A stretch of 33,847 bases of DNA from Mycobacterium kyogaense (GTDB lineage Bacteria; Actinomycetota; Actinomycetes; Mycobacteriales; Mycobacteriaceae): contig NZ_QJUA01000048.1 of NCBI RefSeq assembly GCF_003254575.1, positions 1-33,847 on the forward strand, written 5' to 3'. Shown here piece by piece: positions 1 through 7,729 of this stretch. The notes under the pieces are model-generated. The model saw only the letters and a list, made by a program, of their open reading frames with translations. It had not been told where the DNA came from and ran no database searches. The position numbers were made by a program, and so were the translations under genes. Each line of letters opens with the position of its first letter. Within the stretch, counting starts at the first letter, position 1.

Positions 1-75
1 CCCACACGCCGCTACCAACAGGCCGATAAAACCGCCCGTACCTACCGCACCCGCGAACCCAAACCGCCATCATGA
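1..75 (+). CDS. IS481-family-like transposase, C-terminal 24 residues only
   Basis: Frame 1 is open from the first base to a TGA at 73-75 and reads PTRRYQQADKTARTYR followed by TREPKPPS. A basic Arg/Lys/Pro-rich tail beginning P-T-R-x-Y after the integrase core resembles the C-termini of mycobacterial IS481-type transposases. The DDE catalytic domain lies outside the window, so activity cannot be judged. The family call also rests on the adjacent TGTC-type terminal repeats. Other rve-integrase families remain possible. Confidence 0.55.
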   Translation, partial: PTRRYQQADKTARTYRTREPKPPS

Positions 76-127
76 GTGTCAGCGATGTCCCGCGACACAA
101 ATGTCAGCGATGTCCCGAGACACCACA
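1..127 (+). mobile_element. Right end of an IS481-like insertion sequence (partial)
   Basis: This terminal piece of an insertion sequence is cut by the window edge. It holds the last codons of a transposase, followed by two direct 21-bp repeats at 77-97 and 102-122 that differ at one base (core AGCGATGTCCCG flanked by TGTC and GACA). It probably ends at 127: read inwards, the terminus starts TGTGGTGTC, and IS481-family ends typically start with TG. Positions 1-132 are identical to the reverse complement of 33716-33847, so the window is bounded by two inverted copies. The exact IS boundary and family are inferred, because no full element is visible. Confidence 0.65.
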
Positions 128-162
128 CGTCGGTGAGCGACGACGAGCACGCCGAAATCGCT
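128..162. repeat. Palindromic intergenic motif abutting the IS end (left copy)
   Basis: These bases lie between the IS end and the stop codon of the adenosine deaminase gene, overlapping the stop by two bases. They match the bases after the lipase stop at the other window end (33686-33720, inverted) with four differences. The part next to the IS is a hairpin with CGTCG/CGACG arms; the distal part reads CACGCCGAAATCGC. It resembles one side of a larger dispersed palindrome into which the IS inserted. It may also serve as a transcription terminator for the leftward salvage operon. Confidence 0.5.
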
Positions 163-1249
163 AGCCGATCAGGACTGCGTAGCGCGGCTTGATCACCTCG
201 TCGATGATCGAGAGCCGCTCGTCGAACGCGATGAACGCCGACTTCATCGCGTTGATCGTGAACCGCTCGAGATCGCTCCACCCGTAGCCGAACGCCTCGA
301 CCAGCCGCAGCATCTCCTGGCTCATCGTGGTGTCGCTCATCAGCCTGTTGTCGGTGTTGACCGTCACCCGGAACCGTAGCCGGGCGAGCCGGTCGAACGG
401 ATGCTCGGCGATGCTGCCGACCGCGCCGGTCTGCACATTGGAGCTGGGGCACATCTCGAAGGGCACCCGCTTGTCACGCAGCAGGCTCGCCAGCCGACCG
501 AGCCGCGGCGTGCCGTCCGGATCGACGGTGATGTCGTCGACGATCCGGACGCCGTGGCCGAGCCGATCGGCCCCGCAGAACGCGATGGCTTCGTGGATCG
601 ACGGCAGCCCGAACGCCTCACCGGCGTGGATCGTGAAGCGGGCGTTGTTGCTTCGCATGTACTCGAACGCGTCGAGGTGACGGGTGGGCGGGTATCCGGC
701 CTCGGCACCGGCGATGTCGAACCCGACGACGCCGCGGTCGCGGAACCGGATCGCAAGTTCAGCGATCTCCCGAGAGCGGGCGGCATGCCGCATCGCGGTC
801 ACCAGGCAGCGCACCACGATCGGACGCCCCTGTGCCGCGGCCGCCTTCTCCCCGTCGGCGAAGCCCGCCAGCACTGCCTCCACGACCGCGTCGAGCGACA
901 GCCCGCCGTCGATGTGCAATTCGGGAGCGAACCGGATCTCGGCGTAGACGACGTTGTCGTCGGCAAGGTCCTCCACGCATTCGAAGGCCACCCGATGCAG
1001 CGCCTCGGGCGTCTGCATGACGCCGACCGTATGGGCGAACGGCTCGAGGTAGCGCACCAGCGAGCCACTGTGCGCGGCGGTGCGGAAGAACGTCGCCAGC
1101 GACTCGGAATCGTGTTCGGGCAGCTGGTCGTAGCCCGTCTCCTCGGCGAGTTCGAGGACTGTCTGCGGACGCAGCCCGCCGTCGAGGTGATCGTGCAGCA
1201 GCGCCTTGGGCGCCTGCCGGATGTTCTCCAGCGTCAACGGTGTCGTCAT
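161..1249 (-). CDS. add: Adenosine deaminase
   Basis: Hydrolytic deamination of (deoxy)adenosine to (deoxy)inosine in cytosolic purine salvage. The 362-residue protein has the metallo-dependent hydrolase signature of the family. The zinc-binding HxH lies at H19/H21 (LLHDHLDGG), HAGE at 208-211 holds the catalytic Glu, GHG with His232 follows, then SSN at 269-271 and NTDN at 298-301 with the metal-ligand Asp. The ATG start is chosen because GAGGAGAG lies about 7 nt upstream. It is the last gene of a leftward operon, 10 nt after deoA, matching the M. tuberculosis order Rv3315c-Rv3314c-Rv3313c. Its stop lies 34 nt from the IS end, so the gene is intact. Confidence in the family is very high; preference for adenosine over adenine follows from length and context. 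Confidence 0.96.
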   Translation of the reverse strand: MTTPLTLENIRQAPKALLHDHLDGGLRPQTVLELAEETGYDQLPEHDSESLATFFRTAAHSGSLVRYLEPFAHTVGVMQTPEALHRVAFECVEDLADDNVVYAEIRFAPELHIDGGLSLDAVVEAVLAGFADGEKAAAAQGRPIVVRCLVTAMRHAARSREIAELAIRFRDRGVVGFDIAGAEAGYPPTRHLDAFEYMRSNNARFTIHAGEAFGLPSIHEAIAFCGADRLGHGVRIVDDITVDPDGTPRLGRLASLLRDKRVPFEMCPSSNVQTGAVGSIAEHPFDRLARLRFRVTVNTDNRLMSDTTMSQEMLRLVEAFGYGWSDLERFTINAMKSAFIAFDERLSIIDEVIKPRYAVLIG

Positions 1250-1259
1250 CTGACTCTCC

Positions 1260-2570
1260 TCACGTGATCCGGTCGATGATCAGCGGACGCGCGGGCGGCG
1301 CCTCGTCTCCCACCCGCCAGGCGCCGTCGAGTTCCGACAGCGCCGGGCCGAACCGCTCGGGAGTATCGCTGTAGAGCGTGAACAGAGTCTCCCCCGCGGT
1401 GACGGGTTCGCCGGGCCGGCGGTGGATGCGCATCCCGGCGCCGAACTGCACACGCTCACCCGGCGCCGAGCGGCCCGCCCCGAGCCGCCACACCGCCAGT
1501 CCCACGGCCATCGCGTCGATGTCTCCCATCGTGCCACCGCGCGGGGCCACCACGGTCTCGCTGTGGGCACCGATCGGCAACGGAGCCGCGAGGTCACCGC
1601 CCTGCGCGGCGATCAGCGCGCGAAACCGGTCCATCGCCGTGCCGTCCTCCAATGTCTGCGCCGGATCGACGGCGTCCAGGCCCGCCGCGTCGCACATCTC
1701 CCGCGCCAGCGCGACCGTCAGCTCGACCACGTCCTCGGGTCCACCCCCGGCGAGGACGTCCAGCGACTCGGCCACCTCGACCGCATTGCCGACCGTGCGC
1801 CCCAGCGGCACCTCCATGTCGGTCAGCAGCGCGCGGGTGGCCACCCCGTGTTCTCGCCCCAGCGCGACCATCGTGGCCGCCAGCTCGCGCGACTCCGCTT
1901 CGGTGGCCAGGAACGCTCCGGAACCGACCTTGGTGTCGAGCACCAGCGCGGCAGCACCTTCGGCGATCTTCTTGCTCATCACCGAACTCGCGATCAGCGG
2001 GAGCGACTCCGTGGTGCCGGTGACATCGCGCAGCGCGTAGATCTTGCGGTCCGCGGGGGCCAGCTCCCCGGCGGCGAAGATCGCCGCACCGAGATCCCGA
2101 AGTTGTTGGTGAATCTGCGGTTTGGTGATCTCGGCGGTGAATCCGGAGATGGACTCGAGCTTGTCCAGGGTGCCGCCGGTGTGCCCGAGCCCCCGTCCCG
2201 CCGCCTGCGGAACGGCGCCGCCACAGGCCATCACGATCGGAATCAGAGGGATGGTGATCTTGTCGCCGACCCCGCCCGTGGAATGCTTGTCGACGGTCGG
2301 GCGGCCCACATCGGAGAAGTCGAAGCGCTCCCCCGAGGCCACCATCGCCGCGGTCCAGCGCGCGATCTCGTGGCCGGACATGCCCTTCAGAAAGATCGCC
2401 ATCAGTAGCGCCGCCATCTGCCCGTCGGTCACGCGGTCGTGGGTGTAGGCGTCGATCACCCAGTCGATGGCGGCGTCGGACAGCGCATTGCCGTCCCGCT
2501 TGGTCCGGATGACTGACGGAGCATCGAGATGCGACATCGGGCCGGGAGCATCGAATGTGTTCTGCGTCAC
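1260..2570 (-). CDS. deoA: Thymidine phosphorylase
   Basis: Reversible phosphorolysis of thymidine and deoxyuridine to the base plus deoxyribose 1-phosphate. From the GTG start the protein is 436 residues. It carries the pyrimidine-nucleoside phosphorylase signature VDKHSTGGVGDKITIPL (DKHSTGG at 94-100, with the catalytic His) and the glycine-rich GRGLGHTGGTLDKLES loop. The GTG start overlaps the upstream cdd stop by one base (TAGTG) and is preceded by GGGGAAAG, which suggests translational coupling. An in-frame ATG at 2537 gives 425 residues and aligns better with the start I remember for the M. tuberculosis protein, so the true N-terminus is uncertain by 11 residues. The function fits its place between cytidine and adenosine deaminases. 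Confidence 0.95.
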   Translation of the reverse strand: MTQNTFDAPGPMSHLDAPSVIRTKRDGNALSDAAIDWVIDAYTHDRVTDGQMAALLMAIFLKGMSGHEIARWTAAMVASGERFDFSDVGRPTVDKHSTGGVGDKITIPLIPIVMACGGAVPQAAGRGLGHTGGTLDKLESISGFTAEITKPQIHQQLRDLGAAIFAAGELAPADRKIYALRDVTGTTESLPLIASSVMSKKIAEGAAALVLDTKVGSGAFLATEAESRELAATMVALGREHGVATRALLTDMEVPLGRTVGNAVEVAESLDVLAGGGPEDVVELTVALAREMCDAAGLDAVDPAQTLEDGTAMDRFRALIAAQGGDLAAPLPIGAHSETVVAPRGGTMGDIDAMAVGLAVWRLGAGRSAPGERVQFGAGMRIHRRPGEPVTAGETLFTLYSDTPERFGPALSELDGAWRVGDEAPPARPLIIDRIT

Positions 2571-2989
2571 TAGCTTTCCCCGATCTCCTCGGAGGAGCGC
2601 GCCAGGTCGTCAGGCCCGAAGGCGTCGGGCAGCAGCCGGCTCAGCGGACGCGGCCCCGCCGGATGGTCGACGAGCATGCCCGGCCCGCCGTGCTCGAGCA
2701 GCACCTGGCGGCAGCGCCCACACGGCATCAGGGTCGCCCCGTCGGGACCTACACAGGCCAGTGCGAGCAGACGGCCACCGCCGCCGGAAATCAGGGCGCA
2801 GACCACTGCGCACTCCGCGCAGAGACCCAGGCCATATGAGACATTTTCCACATTGCAGCCGGTCACTATTCGGTAATCGTCGACCAGGGCGGCCGCCCCG
2901 ACAGGAAACCGCGAATAGGGTGCATAGGCGTGCGTGGAGACATCTATTGCCTTGCGCCGCAACAACTCCCAATCTATTTCGGCGCTCAC
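2570..2989 (-). CDS. cdd: Cytidine deaminase
   Basis: Zinc-dependent deamination of cytidine and deoxycytidine to (deoxy)uridine, supplying substrates for downstream nucleoside phosphorolysis. The small tetrameric-type enzyme (139 residues from the GTG chosen here) shows the substrate motif GCNVENVSYG at 44-53, the zinc/proton-shuttle motif CAEC with Cys57 and Glu59, and PCGRC with Cys90 and Cys93. The start is a choice: the GTG gives an N-terminus like that of mycobacterial Cdd (SAEIDWELLR). An in-frame TTG at 3019 would add 10 residues and has a better ribosome site (AGGGGG about 8 nt upstream). It is the first gene of the leftward salvage operon and diverges from sdhC. Confidence 0.94.
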   Translation of the reverse strand: MSAEIDWELLRRKAIDVSTHAYAPYSRFPVGAAALVDDYRIVTGCNVENVSYGLGLCAECAVVCALISGGGGRLLALACVGPDGATLMPCGRCRQVLLEHGGPGMLVDHPAGPRPLSRLLPDAFGPDDLARSSEEIGES

Positions 2990-3208
2990 GTCCGGCTTGT
3001 CCAGCCGATTCTGAATCAATTCCGAACCCCCTGCTCCATGACCGGCGGTATCAGATAGGCGACCCTAATAACCGCCCTTTTCGGTGGGCATACGGCCACA
3101 GGCTAGTTCGTTCGACAGTACAAAGGAGATTAGAGTCGCTGCGAGGTTCGGAGAGCCAGCCGACGGGCACATCTTCCGAGCATCCACCGATGGCGTTGGA
3201 GGGGTCAG
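2990..3208. promoter_or_regulatory. Divergent intergenic region between cdd and sdhC
   Basis: About 190-220 nt that must carry the promoters of both the leftward salvage operon and the rightward sdh operon. A possible rightward -10 hexamer of the mycobacterial TAnnnT type is TAGAGT at 3131-3136, but no convincing -35 lies at standard spacing. The sdhC ribosome site GGAGGGG sits at 3199-3205. A GGCGGT/ACCGCC inverted pair with a 21-nt loop occurs around 3043-3075. I see no riboswitch-like fold. Promoter positions are low confidence. Confidence 0.35.
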
Positions 3209-3634
3209 ATGAGTACGGCAACATCATCGGACGGCATTGCGGCACCGCGCTCGCAGCCGTCACGCCGACGAACCCTGTATCGCGGCGATCCCGCGATGTG
3301 GTCGTGGGTCCTGCACCGGATCTCCGGTGCCTCGATCTTCTTCTTCTTGTTCGTCCACGTGACCGACACCGCGCTCGTGCGGGTCAGCCCGCAGGCCTAC
3401 AACGAGATCATCGAGACCTACAAGACACCCATCATCGGCCTGATGGAGCTCGGCCTCGTCGCCGCCGTGCTCTACCACGCGCTCAACGGTATCCGCGTGA
3501 TTCTGATCGACTTCTGGTCCGAGGGACCGCGCCACCAGCGCAAGATGCTCTGGGTCGTCGCCGGCGTGTTCCTCACGGTGCTGATCGTCTCGGTGGGCGT
3601 CATCGGCATGCACATGGCGGAGAGGTTCCTCTGA
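3209..3634 (+). CDS. sdhC: Succinate dehydrogenase cytochrome b subunit SdhC
   Basis: Membrane anchor of succinate:quinone oxidoreductase, one of two hydrophobic subunits that hold heme b and the quinone site. The 141-residue protein has three predicted membrane helices, roughly at 36-58, 74-100 and 112-134. It shows the SdhC pattern W-x-W-x-x-H-R-I-S-G (His36) and a His at position 90 in YHALNGIR that matches the usual heme ligand. GGAGGGG lies 4-10 nt upstream of the ATG. It heads sdhCDAB, the arrangement of the mycobacterial Sdh2 locus (Rv3316-Rv3319). Its stop overlaps the sdhD start by one base, favouring equal synthesis of the two anchors. Confidence 0.94.
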   Translation: MSTATSSDGIAAPRSQPSRRRTLYRGDPAMWSWVLHRISGASIFFFLFVHVTDTALVRVSPQAYNEIIETYKTPIIGLMELGLVAAVLYHALNGIRVILIDFWSEGPRHQRKMLWVVAGVFLTVLIVSVGVIGMHMAERFL

Positions 3635-4107
3635 TGGCGGAGAACCCGTACGACCACATCAGCGATCGCGGCGGCAGCGCGCCGGTCATGCAGCGCAGCC
3701 ACGACCGGCCGGCCAGCCTCGACAACCCCCGGGCGCCGCGGCGCGCGGGCGGCATGCCGAACTTCGAGAAGTACGCCTGGCTGTTCATGCGCTTCTCCGG
3801 GCTGGTGCTCGTCTTCCTGGCACTCGGCCACCTGTTCATCATGTTGATGTGGGACGGCGGCGTGTACCGCATCGACTTCAACTACGTCGCGCAGCGCTGG
3901 TCCTCGCCGTTCTGGCAGACGTGGGACCTGCTGCTGCTCTGGCTCGCCCAGCTGCACGGCGGCAACGGCATGCGCACGATCATCGCCGACTACAGCCGCA
4001 AGGATTCGACCAAGTTCTGGCTGAACACGCTGTTGGCGCTGTCGATGGTGTTCGTGCTGGTGCTCGGCACCTACGTACTGCTGACGTTCGACGCATCCAT
4101 CTCTTGA
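3634..4107 (+). CDS. sdhD: Succinate dehydrogenase hydrophobic anchor subunit SdhD
   Basis: Second membrane anchor of succinate dehydrogenase. The 157-residue protein has a hydrophilic N-terminal arm of about 43 residues, then three predicted membrane helices (about 46-70, 94-110 and 127-152). Histidines in GHLFIM and QLHGGNGMR (near 65 and 108) are candidates for heme and quinone contacts. The ATG shares one base with the sdhC stop (TGATG), so translation is probably coupled. The next gene, sdhA, begins 13 nt downstream. The product is recognised mainly by operon position, length and the SdhD-like LHGxNGxR motif. Confidence 0.93.
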   Translation: MAENPYDHISDRGGSAPVMQRSHDRPASLDNPRAPRRAGGMPNFEKYAWLFMRFSGLVLVFLALGHLFIMLMWDGGVYRIDFNYVAQRWSSPFWQTWDLLLLWLAQLHGGNGMRTIIADYSRKDSTKFWLNTLLALSMVFVLVLGTYVLLTFDASIS

Positions 4108-4120
4108 TCGGGAGCTCACG

Positions 4121-5875
4121 ATGATTCAAGAACACCGCTACGACGTCGTCATCGTCGGTGCCGGCGGCGCAGGCATGCGGGCCGCCGTCGAGGCCGGCCC
4201 ACGGGTGCGCACCGCCGTGCTGACCAAGCTGTACCCGACGCGCTCGCACACCGGCGCGGCCCAGGGCGGCATGTGCGCCGCGCTGGCCAACGTCGAAGAG
4301 GACAACTGGGAGTGGCACACCTTCGACACCGTCAAGGGCGGCGACTACCTCGCCGACCAGGACGCGGTCGAGATCATGGCCAAAGAGGCCATCGACGCGG
4401 TGCTCGACCTCGAGAAGATGGGGATGCCGTTCAACCGCACCCCCGAAGGCCGCATCGACCAGCGCCGCTTCGGCGGGCACACCCGCGACCACGGCAAGGC
4501 CCCCGTGCGCCGGGCCTGCTACGCCGCCGACCGCACCGGCCACATGATCCTGCAGACGCTGTACCAAAACTGCGTCAAGCACGACGTGGAGTTCTTCAAC
4601 GAGTTCTACGCCCTCGACATCACCATGACCGAGACGTCATCGGGTCCGGTCGCCACCGGCGTCGTCGCCTACGAGCTCGCCACCGGTGACATCCACGTCT
4701 TCCACGCCAAGGCGATCGTGTTCGCCACCGGCGGGTCGGGCCGGATGTACAAGACCACGTCCAACGCGCACACGCTCACCGGCGACGGGCTGGGCATCGT
4801 CTTCCGCAAGGGACTTCCCTTGGAGGACATGGAGTTCCATCAGTTCCACCCGACGGGCCTGGCCGGCCTGGGCATCTTGATCTCCGAGGCCGTGCGCGGC
4901 GAGGGCGGTCGGTTGCTCAACGGCGAAGGCGAACGATTCATGGAGCGCTACGCGCCCACGATCGTCGACCTCGCGCCGCGCGACATCGTGGCGCGCTCGA
5001 TGGTTCTTGAGGTGCTCGAAGGCCGCGGCGCGGGACCGAACAAGGACTACGTCTACATCGACGTGCGCCACCTCGGCGAGGACGTGCTCGAGGCCAAGCT
5101 GCCCGACATCACCGAGTTCGCGCGCACCTACCTCGGTGTCGACCCGGTCAAGGAACTCGTGCCCGTCTACCCGACCTGCCACTACGTCATGGGCGGCATC
5201 CCGACCACCGTCAACGGGCAGGTGCTCTCGGACAACACCACCGTGGTGCCGGGTCTGTACGCCGCCGGCGAATGCGCGTGTGTGTCCGTGCACGGGGCCA
5301 ACCGGCTGGGCACCAACTCGCTGTTGGACATCAACGTCTTCGGCCGCCGCGCGGGCATCGCCGCGGCGAATTACGCACTGGGACACGACTTCGTCGACCT
5401 GCCCGAGAAGCCCGCCGACATGGTGGTCGGCTGGGTCGGCGACATCCTGTCCGAGCACGGCAACGAGCGCGTCGCCGACATCCGCGGTGCGCTGCAGCAG
5501 TCGATGGACAACAACGCCGCGGTGTTCCGCACCGAGGAGACGCTCAAGCAGGCGCTCACCGACATCCACGCGCTCAAGGAGCGCTACGCCCGAATCACCG
5601 TGCAGGACAAGGGCAAGCGCTACAACAGCGATCTGCTCGAGGCCATCGAGCTGGGGTTCCTGCTGGAGCTCGCCGAAGTCACCGTGGTCGGCGCGCTCAA
5701 CCGCAAGGAGTCCCGCGGCGGACACGCCCGCGAGGACTACCCCAACCGCGACGACACCAACTACATGCGTCACACCATGGCCTACAAGGACGGTAAGGAC
5801 CTGCTGAGCGACATCCGGCTGGACTACAAGCCGGTGGTGCAGACGCGGTACGAGCCGATGGAACGGAAGTACTGA
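4121..5875 (+). CDS. sdhA: Succinate dehydrogenase flavoprotein subunit SdhA
   Basis: Catalytic subunit oxidising succinate to fumarate with covalently bound FAD, on the cytoplasmic face of the complex. The 584 residues match the family length. Visible motifs are the dinucleotide-binding GAGGAG at 13-18, RSHTGAAQGG with His43 as the expected covalent FAD attachment site, HQFHPTG at 240-246, PRDIVARS at 286-293 with the active-site Arg, and GANRLGTNSLLDINVFGRRA in the C-terminal FAD region. GGGAG lies 8-12 nt upstream of the ATG. Fumarate reductase has the same fold; the SdhC/SdhD-type anchors and gene order favour succinate dehydrogenase in the forward direction. Confidence 0.97.
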   Translation: MIQEHRYDVVIVGAGGAGMRAAVEAGPRVRTAVLTKLYPTRSHTGAAQGGMCAALANVEEDNWEWHTFDTVKGGDYLADQDAVEIMAKEAIDAVLDLEKMGMPFNRTPEGRIDQRRFGGHTRDHGKAPVRRACYAADRTGHMILQTLYQNCVKHDVEFFNEFYALDITMTETSSGPVATGVVAYELATGDIHVFHAKAIVFATGGSGRMYKTTSNAHTLTGDGLGIVFRKGLPLEDMEFHQFHPTGLAGLGILISEAVRGEGGRLLNGEGERFMERYAPTIVDLAPRDIVARSMVLEVLEGRGAGPNKDYVYIDVRHLGEDVLEAKLPDITEFARTYLGVDPVKELVPVYPTCHYVMGGIPTTVNGQVLSDNTTVVPGLYAAGECACVSVHGANRLGTNSLLDINVFGRRAGIAAANYALGHDFVDLPEKPADMVVGWVGDILSEHGNERVADIRGALQQSMDNNAAVFRTEETLKQALTDIHALKERYARITVQDKGKRYNSDLLEAIELGFLLELAEVTVVGALNRKESRGGHAREDYPNRDDTNYMRHTMAYKDGKDLLSDIRLDYKPVVQTRYEPMERKY

Positions 5876-5876
5876 C

Positions 5877-6647
5877 ATGAGCGCGCCTGTTCTGGACAAG
5901 CAAGACACTCCGCCGGTGCCCGAGGGCGCGGTGATGGTGACGCTGAAGATCGCGCGGTTCAACCCGGAGTCGCCTGACGACGCGGGGTGGCAGAGTTTCC
6001 GGGTGCCGTGCCTGCCGAGCGACCGGCTGCTGAACCTGCTGCACTACGTCAAGTGGTACCTCGACGGCACGCTGACGTTCCGCCGGTCCTGCGCGCACGG
6101 GGTGTGCGGCTCGGACGCCATGCGCATCAACGGCGTGAATCGCCTGGCGTGCAAGGTGTTGATGCGCGACATGCTGCCGAAGAACTCGAACAAGCAGCTG
6201 ACCATCACGATCGAGCCGATCCGCGGACTACCCGTGGAGAAGGACCTCGTCGTCGACATGGAACCGTTCTTCGACGCCTACCGGGCGATCAAGCCGTACC
6301 TGATCACCTCGGGCAACCAGCCCACCCGCGAACGCATCCAGAGCCAGACCGACCGCGCCCGCTACGACGACACGACCAAGTGCATCCTGTGCGCCTGCTG
6401 CACCACCAGCTGCCCGGTGTACTGGAGCGAGGGCTCGTACTTCGGCCCGGCGGCGATCGTCAACGCGCACCGCTTCATCTTCGACAGCCGTGACGAGGGT
6501 GCGGCCGAGCGGCTCGACATCCTCAACGACGTCGACGGGGTGTGGCGCTGCCGCACGACGTTCAACTGCACCGAGGCCTGCCCGCGCGGCATCGAGGTGA
6601 CCAAGGCGATCCAAGAGGTCAAGCGGGCGTTGATGTTCGCGCGCTGA
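5877..6647 (+). CDS. sdhB: Succinate dehydrogenase iron-sulfur subunit SdhB
   Basis: Electron-transfer subunit carrying [2Fe-2S], [4Fe-4S] and [3Fe-4S] clusters from FAD to quinone. In 256 residues the plant-type ferredoxin cluster ligands appear as Cys72, Cys77, Asp80 and Cys92 (SCAHGVCGSD, then ACKV); Asp as a third ligand is normal in many SdhB proteins. The second domain has CILCACCTTSCP and CRTTFNCTEACPRG for the other clusters. The ATG follows the sdhA stop by one base. The last 29 bp overlap the 3' end of the oppositely oriented AI-2E-family gene, so both genes are constrained there. Confidence 0.97.
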   Translation: MSAPVLDKQDTPPVPEGAVMVTLKIARFNPESPDDAGWQSFRVPCLPSDRLLNLLHYVKWYLDGTLTFRRSCAHGVCGSDAMRINGVNRLACKVLMRDMLPKNSNKQLTITIEPIRGLPVEKDLVVDMEPFFDAYRAIKPYLITSGNQPTRERIQSQTDRARYDDTTKCILCACCTTSCPVYWSEGSYFGPAAIVNAHRFIFDSRDEGAAERLDILNDVDGVWRCRTTFNCTEACPRGIEVTKAIQEVKRALMFAR

Positions 6648-7701
6648 CGGTGTCCGCGACCTGCTCGTCGTAGTACCGCAGGACCACGGCCACCGTCGCT
6701 GCCACCGGCACCGCCAGGAACGCACCGATCACCCCGAACAGCGACGCGCCCAGCGTCACCGCCAGCAGCACGATCACCGCGTGCAACTTCATCGACTTCG
6801 CCTGCAGCCACGGCTGCAGCACGTTGCCTTCGAGTTGCTGCACGGCGACGATGATGCCGAGCACGATCAGCGCGTTCACCGGCCCGTTGGCGACCAGCGC
6901 GATCAGCACCGCCAATCCGCCGGCGACGAACGCGCCGACGATCGGGACGAAGCCACCGATGAACGTCAGGATCGCCAGCGCGTAGGCCAGCGGGACGCCG
7001 AGGACGACCAGCCCGATGCCGATCAGCACCGCATCGACGAGGCTGACGATCGCCTGGGTCCTGATGAACCCGCCGAGGGTGGCCCACACGCGCTGCAGGA
7101 TCTCGGCGAGGTGCGGGGCCGCGGGCCTGCCCGCGACGTGCCGCAGCCACGGCAGGAAGCGCGGCCCGTCCTTGAGGAAGAAGAACGCGACGACGATCGC
7201 GGTGAACAGGGTGACCAGCGCCGACGTCGCGGCACCGACGCCGGTGAACAATCCGGACGCGATCTTCGCGCTGCTGGAGTTGAGGGTGTCGTTGATCGCC
7301 TCGACACCTGAATTCAATTGTGCGTCACTGATGTTGAGCGGCGGGCCGCCCAGCCAGTCGCGCACCTGGACCACCCCGGCGGTGGCCTGTTCGGCCAGTT
7401 CACCGACCTGACTGACGATCGCCGGCGCGACCGCGGCGAAGATGCCGGCCACCACGGCGATGGCCAGCACCAGAATCAGCAGCGCCGCCGCGGCCGGCGG
7501 AAGCCCCTTGCCGCGCAACCAGCGCACCGGCGGCCACAGCACCGTGCACACGATCAGGGCCAACACCACCGGCAGCAGGATCACCCACGTCTTGCCGACC
7601 ACCCACGACAGAATCCACACGGCCGCGGCGACCGCGACGAGACGAAGCGATGCGCTCGCCAACGATTGGAGATGCCGGTTGTAAATCTGGCCACGGTCCA
7701 C
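6619..7701 (-). CDS. AI-2E (PerM-like) family membrane transporter
   Basis: Integral membrane protein of 360 residues in the AI-2E/PerM family. Despite the family name, substrates are mostly unproven; members are implicated in export or in ion exchange. The pattern is an N-terminal helix pair (about 18-60), a third helix near 70-95, a soluble stretch (about 95-155) and further helices to about 345. Family-type motifs are FFFLKDGPRFLPWL, LILTFIGGFVPIVGAF-like segments, and QQLEGNVLQP near 290. GTG was taken as start because AGAAAGG lies just upstream. The C-terminal codons overlap sdhB by 29 bp on the opposite strand. It lies 28 nt downstream of the alpha/beta hydrolase gene and may be co-transcribed with it. 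No substrate can be read from the sequence. Confidence 0.88.
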   Translation of the reverse strand: MDRGQIYNRHLQSLASASLRLVAVAAAVWILSWVVGKTWVILLPVVLALIVCTVLWPPVRWLRGKGLPPAAAALLILVLAIAVVAGIFAAVAPAIVSQVGELAEQATAGVVQVRDWLGGPPLNISDAQLNSGVEAINDTLNSSSAKIASGLFTGVGAATSALVTLFTAIVVAFFFLKDGPRFLPWLRHVAGRPAAPHLAEILQRVWATLGGFIRTQAIVSLVDAVLIGIGLVVLGVPLAYALAILTFIGGFVPIVGAFVAGGLAVLIALVANGPVNALIVLGIIVAVQQLEGNVLQPWLQAKSMKLHAVIVLLAVTLGASLFGVIGAFLAVPVAATVAVVLRYYDEQVADTVSARTSTPA

Positions 7702-7729
7702 CCGCCCTTTCTACCCATCGGGGCGGAAT

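Noticed and set aside
77..122. Two spaced 21-bp repeats as a mini CRISPR array
   Set aside because: Only two copies with a 4-nt gap, located at an IS end directly after the transposase stop; they fit terminal transposase-binding repeats.
3020..3208. Riboswitch or leader RNA before sdhC or cdd
   Set aside because: Only short, weakly paired segments are visible and no known riboswitch core could be recognised.
2467..4107. Long upstream in-frame extension of sdhD
   Set aside because: It would run through deoA, cdd and sdhC. ATG 3634 overlapping the sdhC stop is the normal start.
4637..5962. Minus-strand open frame of 441 codons opposite sdhA
   Set aside because: His/Val/Gly-rich shadow of the strongly conserved sdhA; no domain and no ribosome site.
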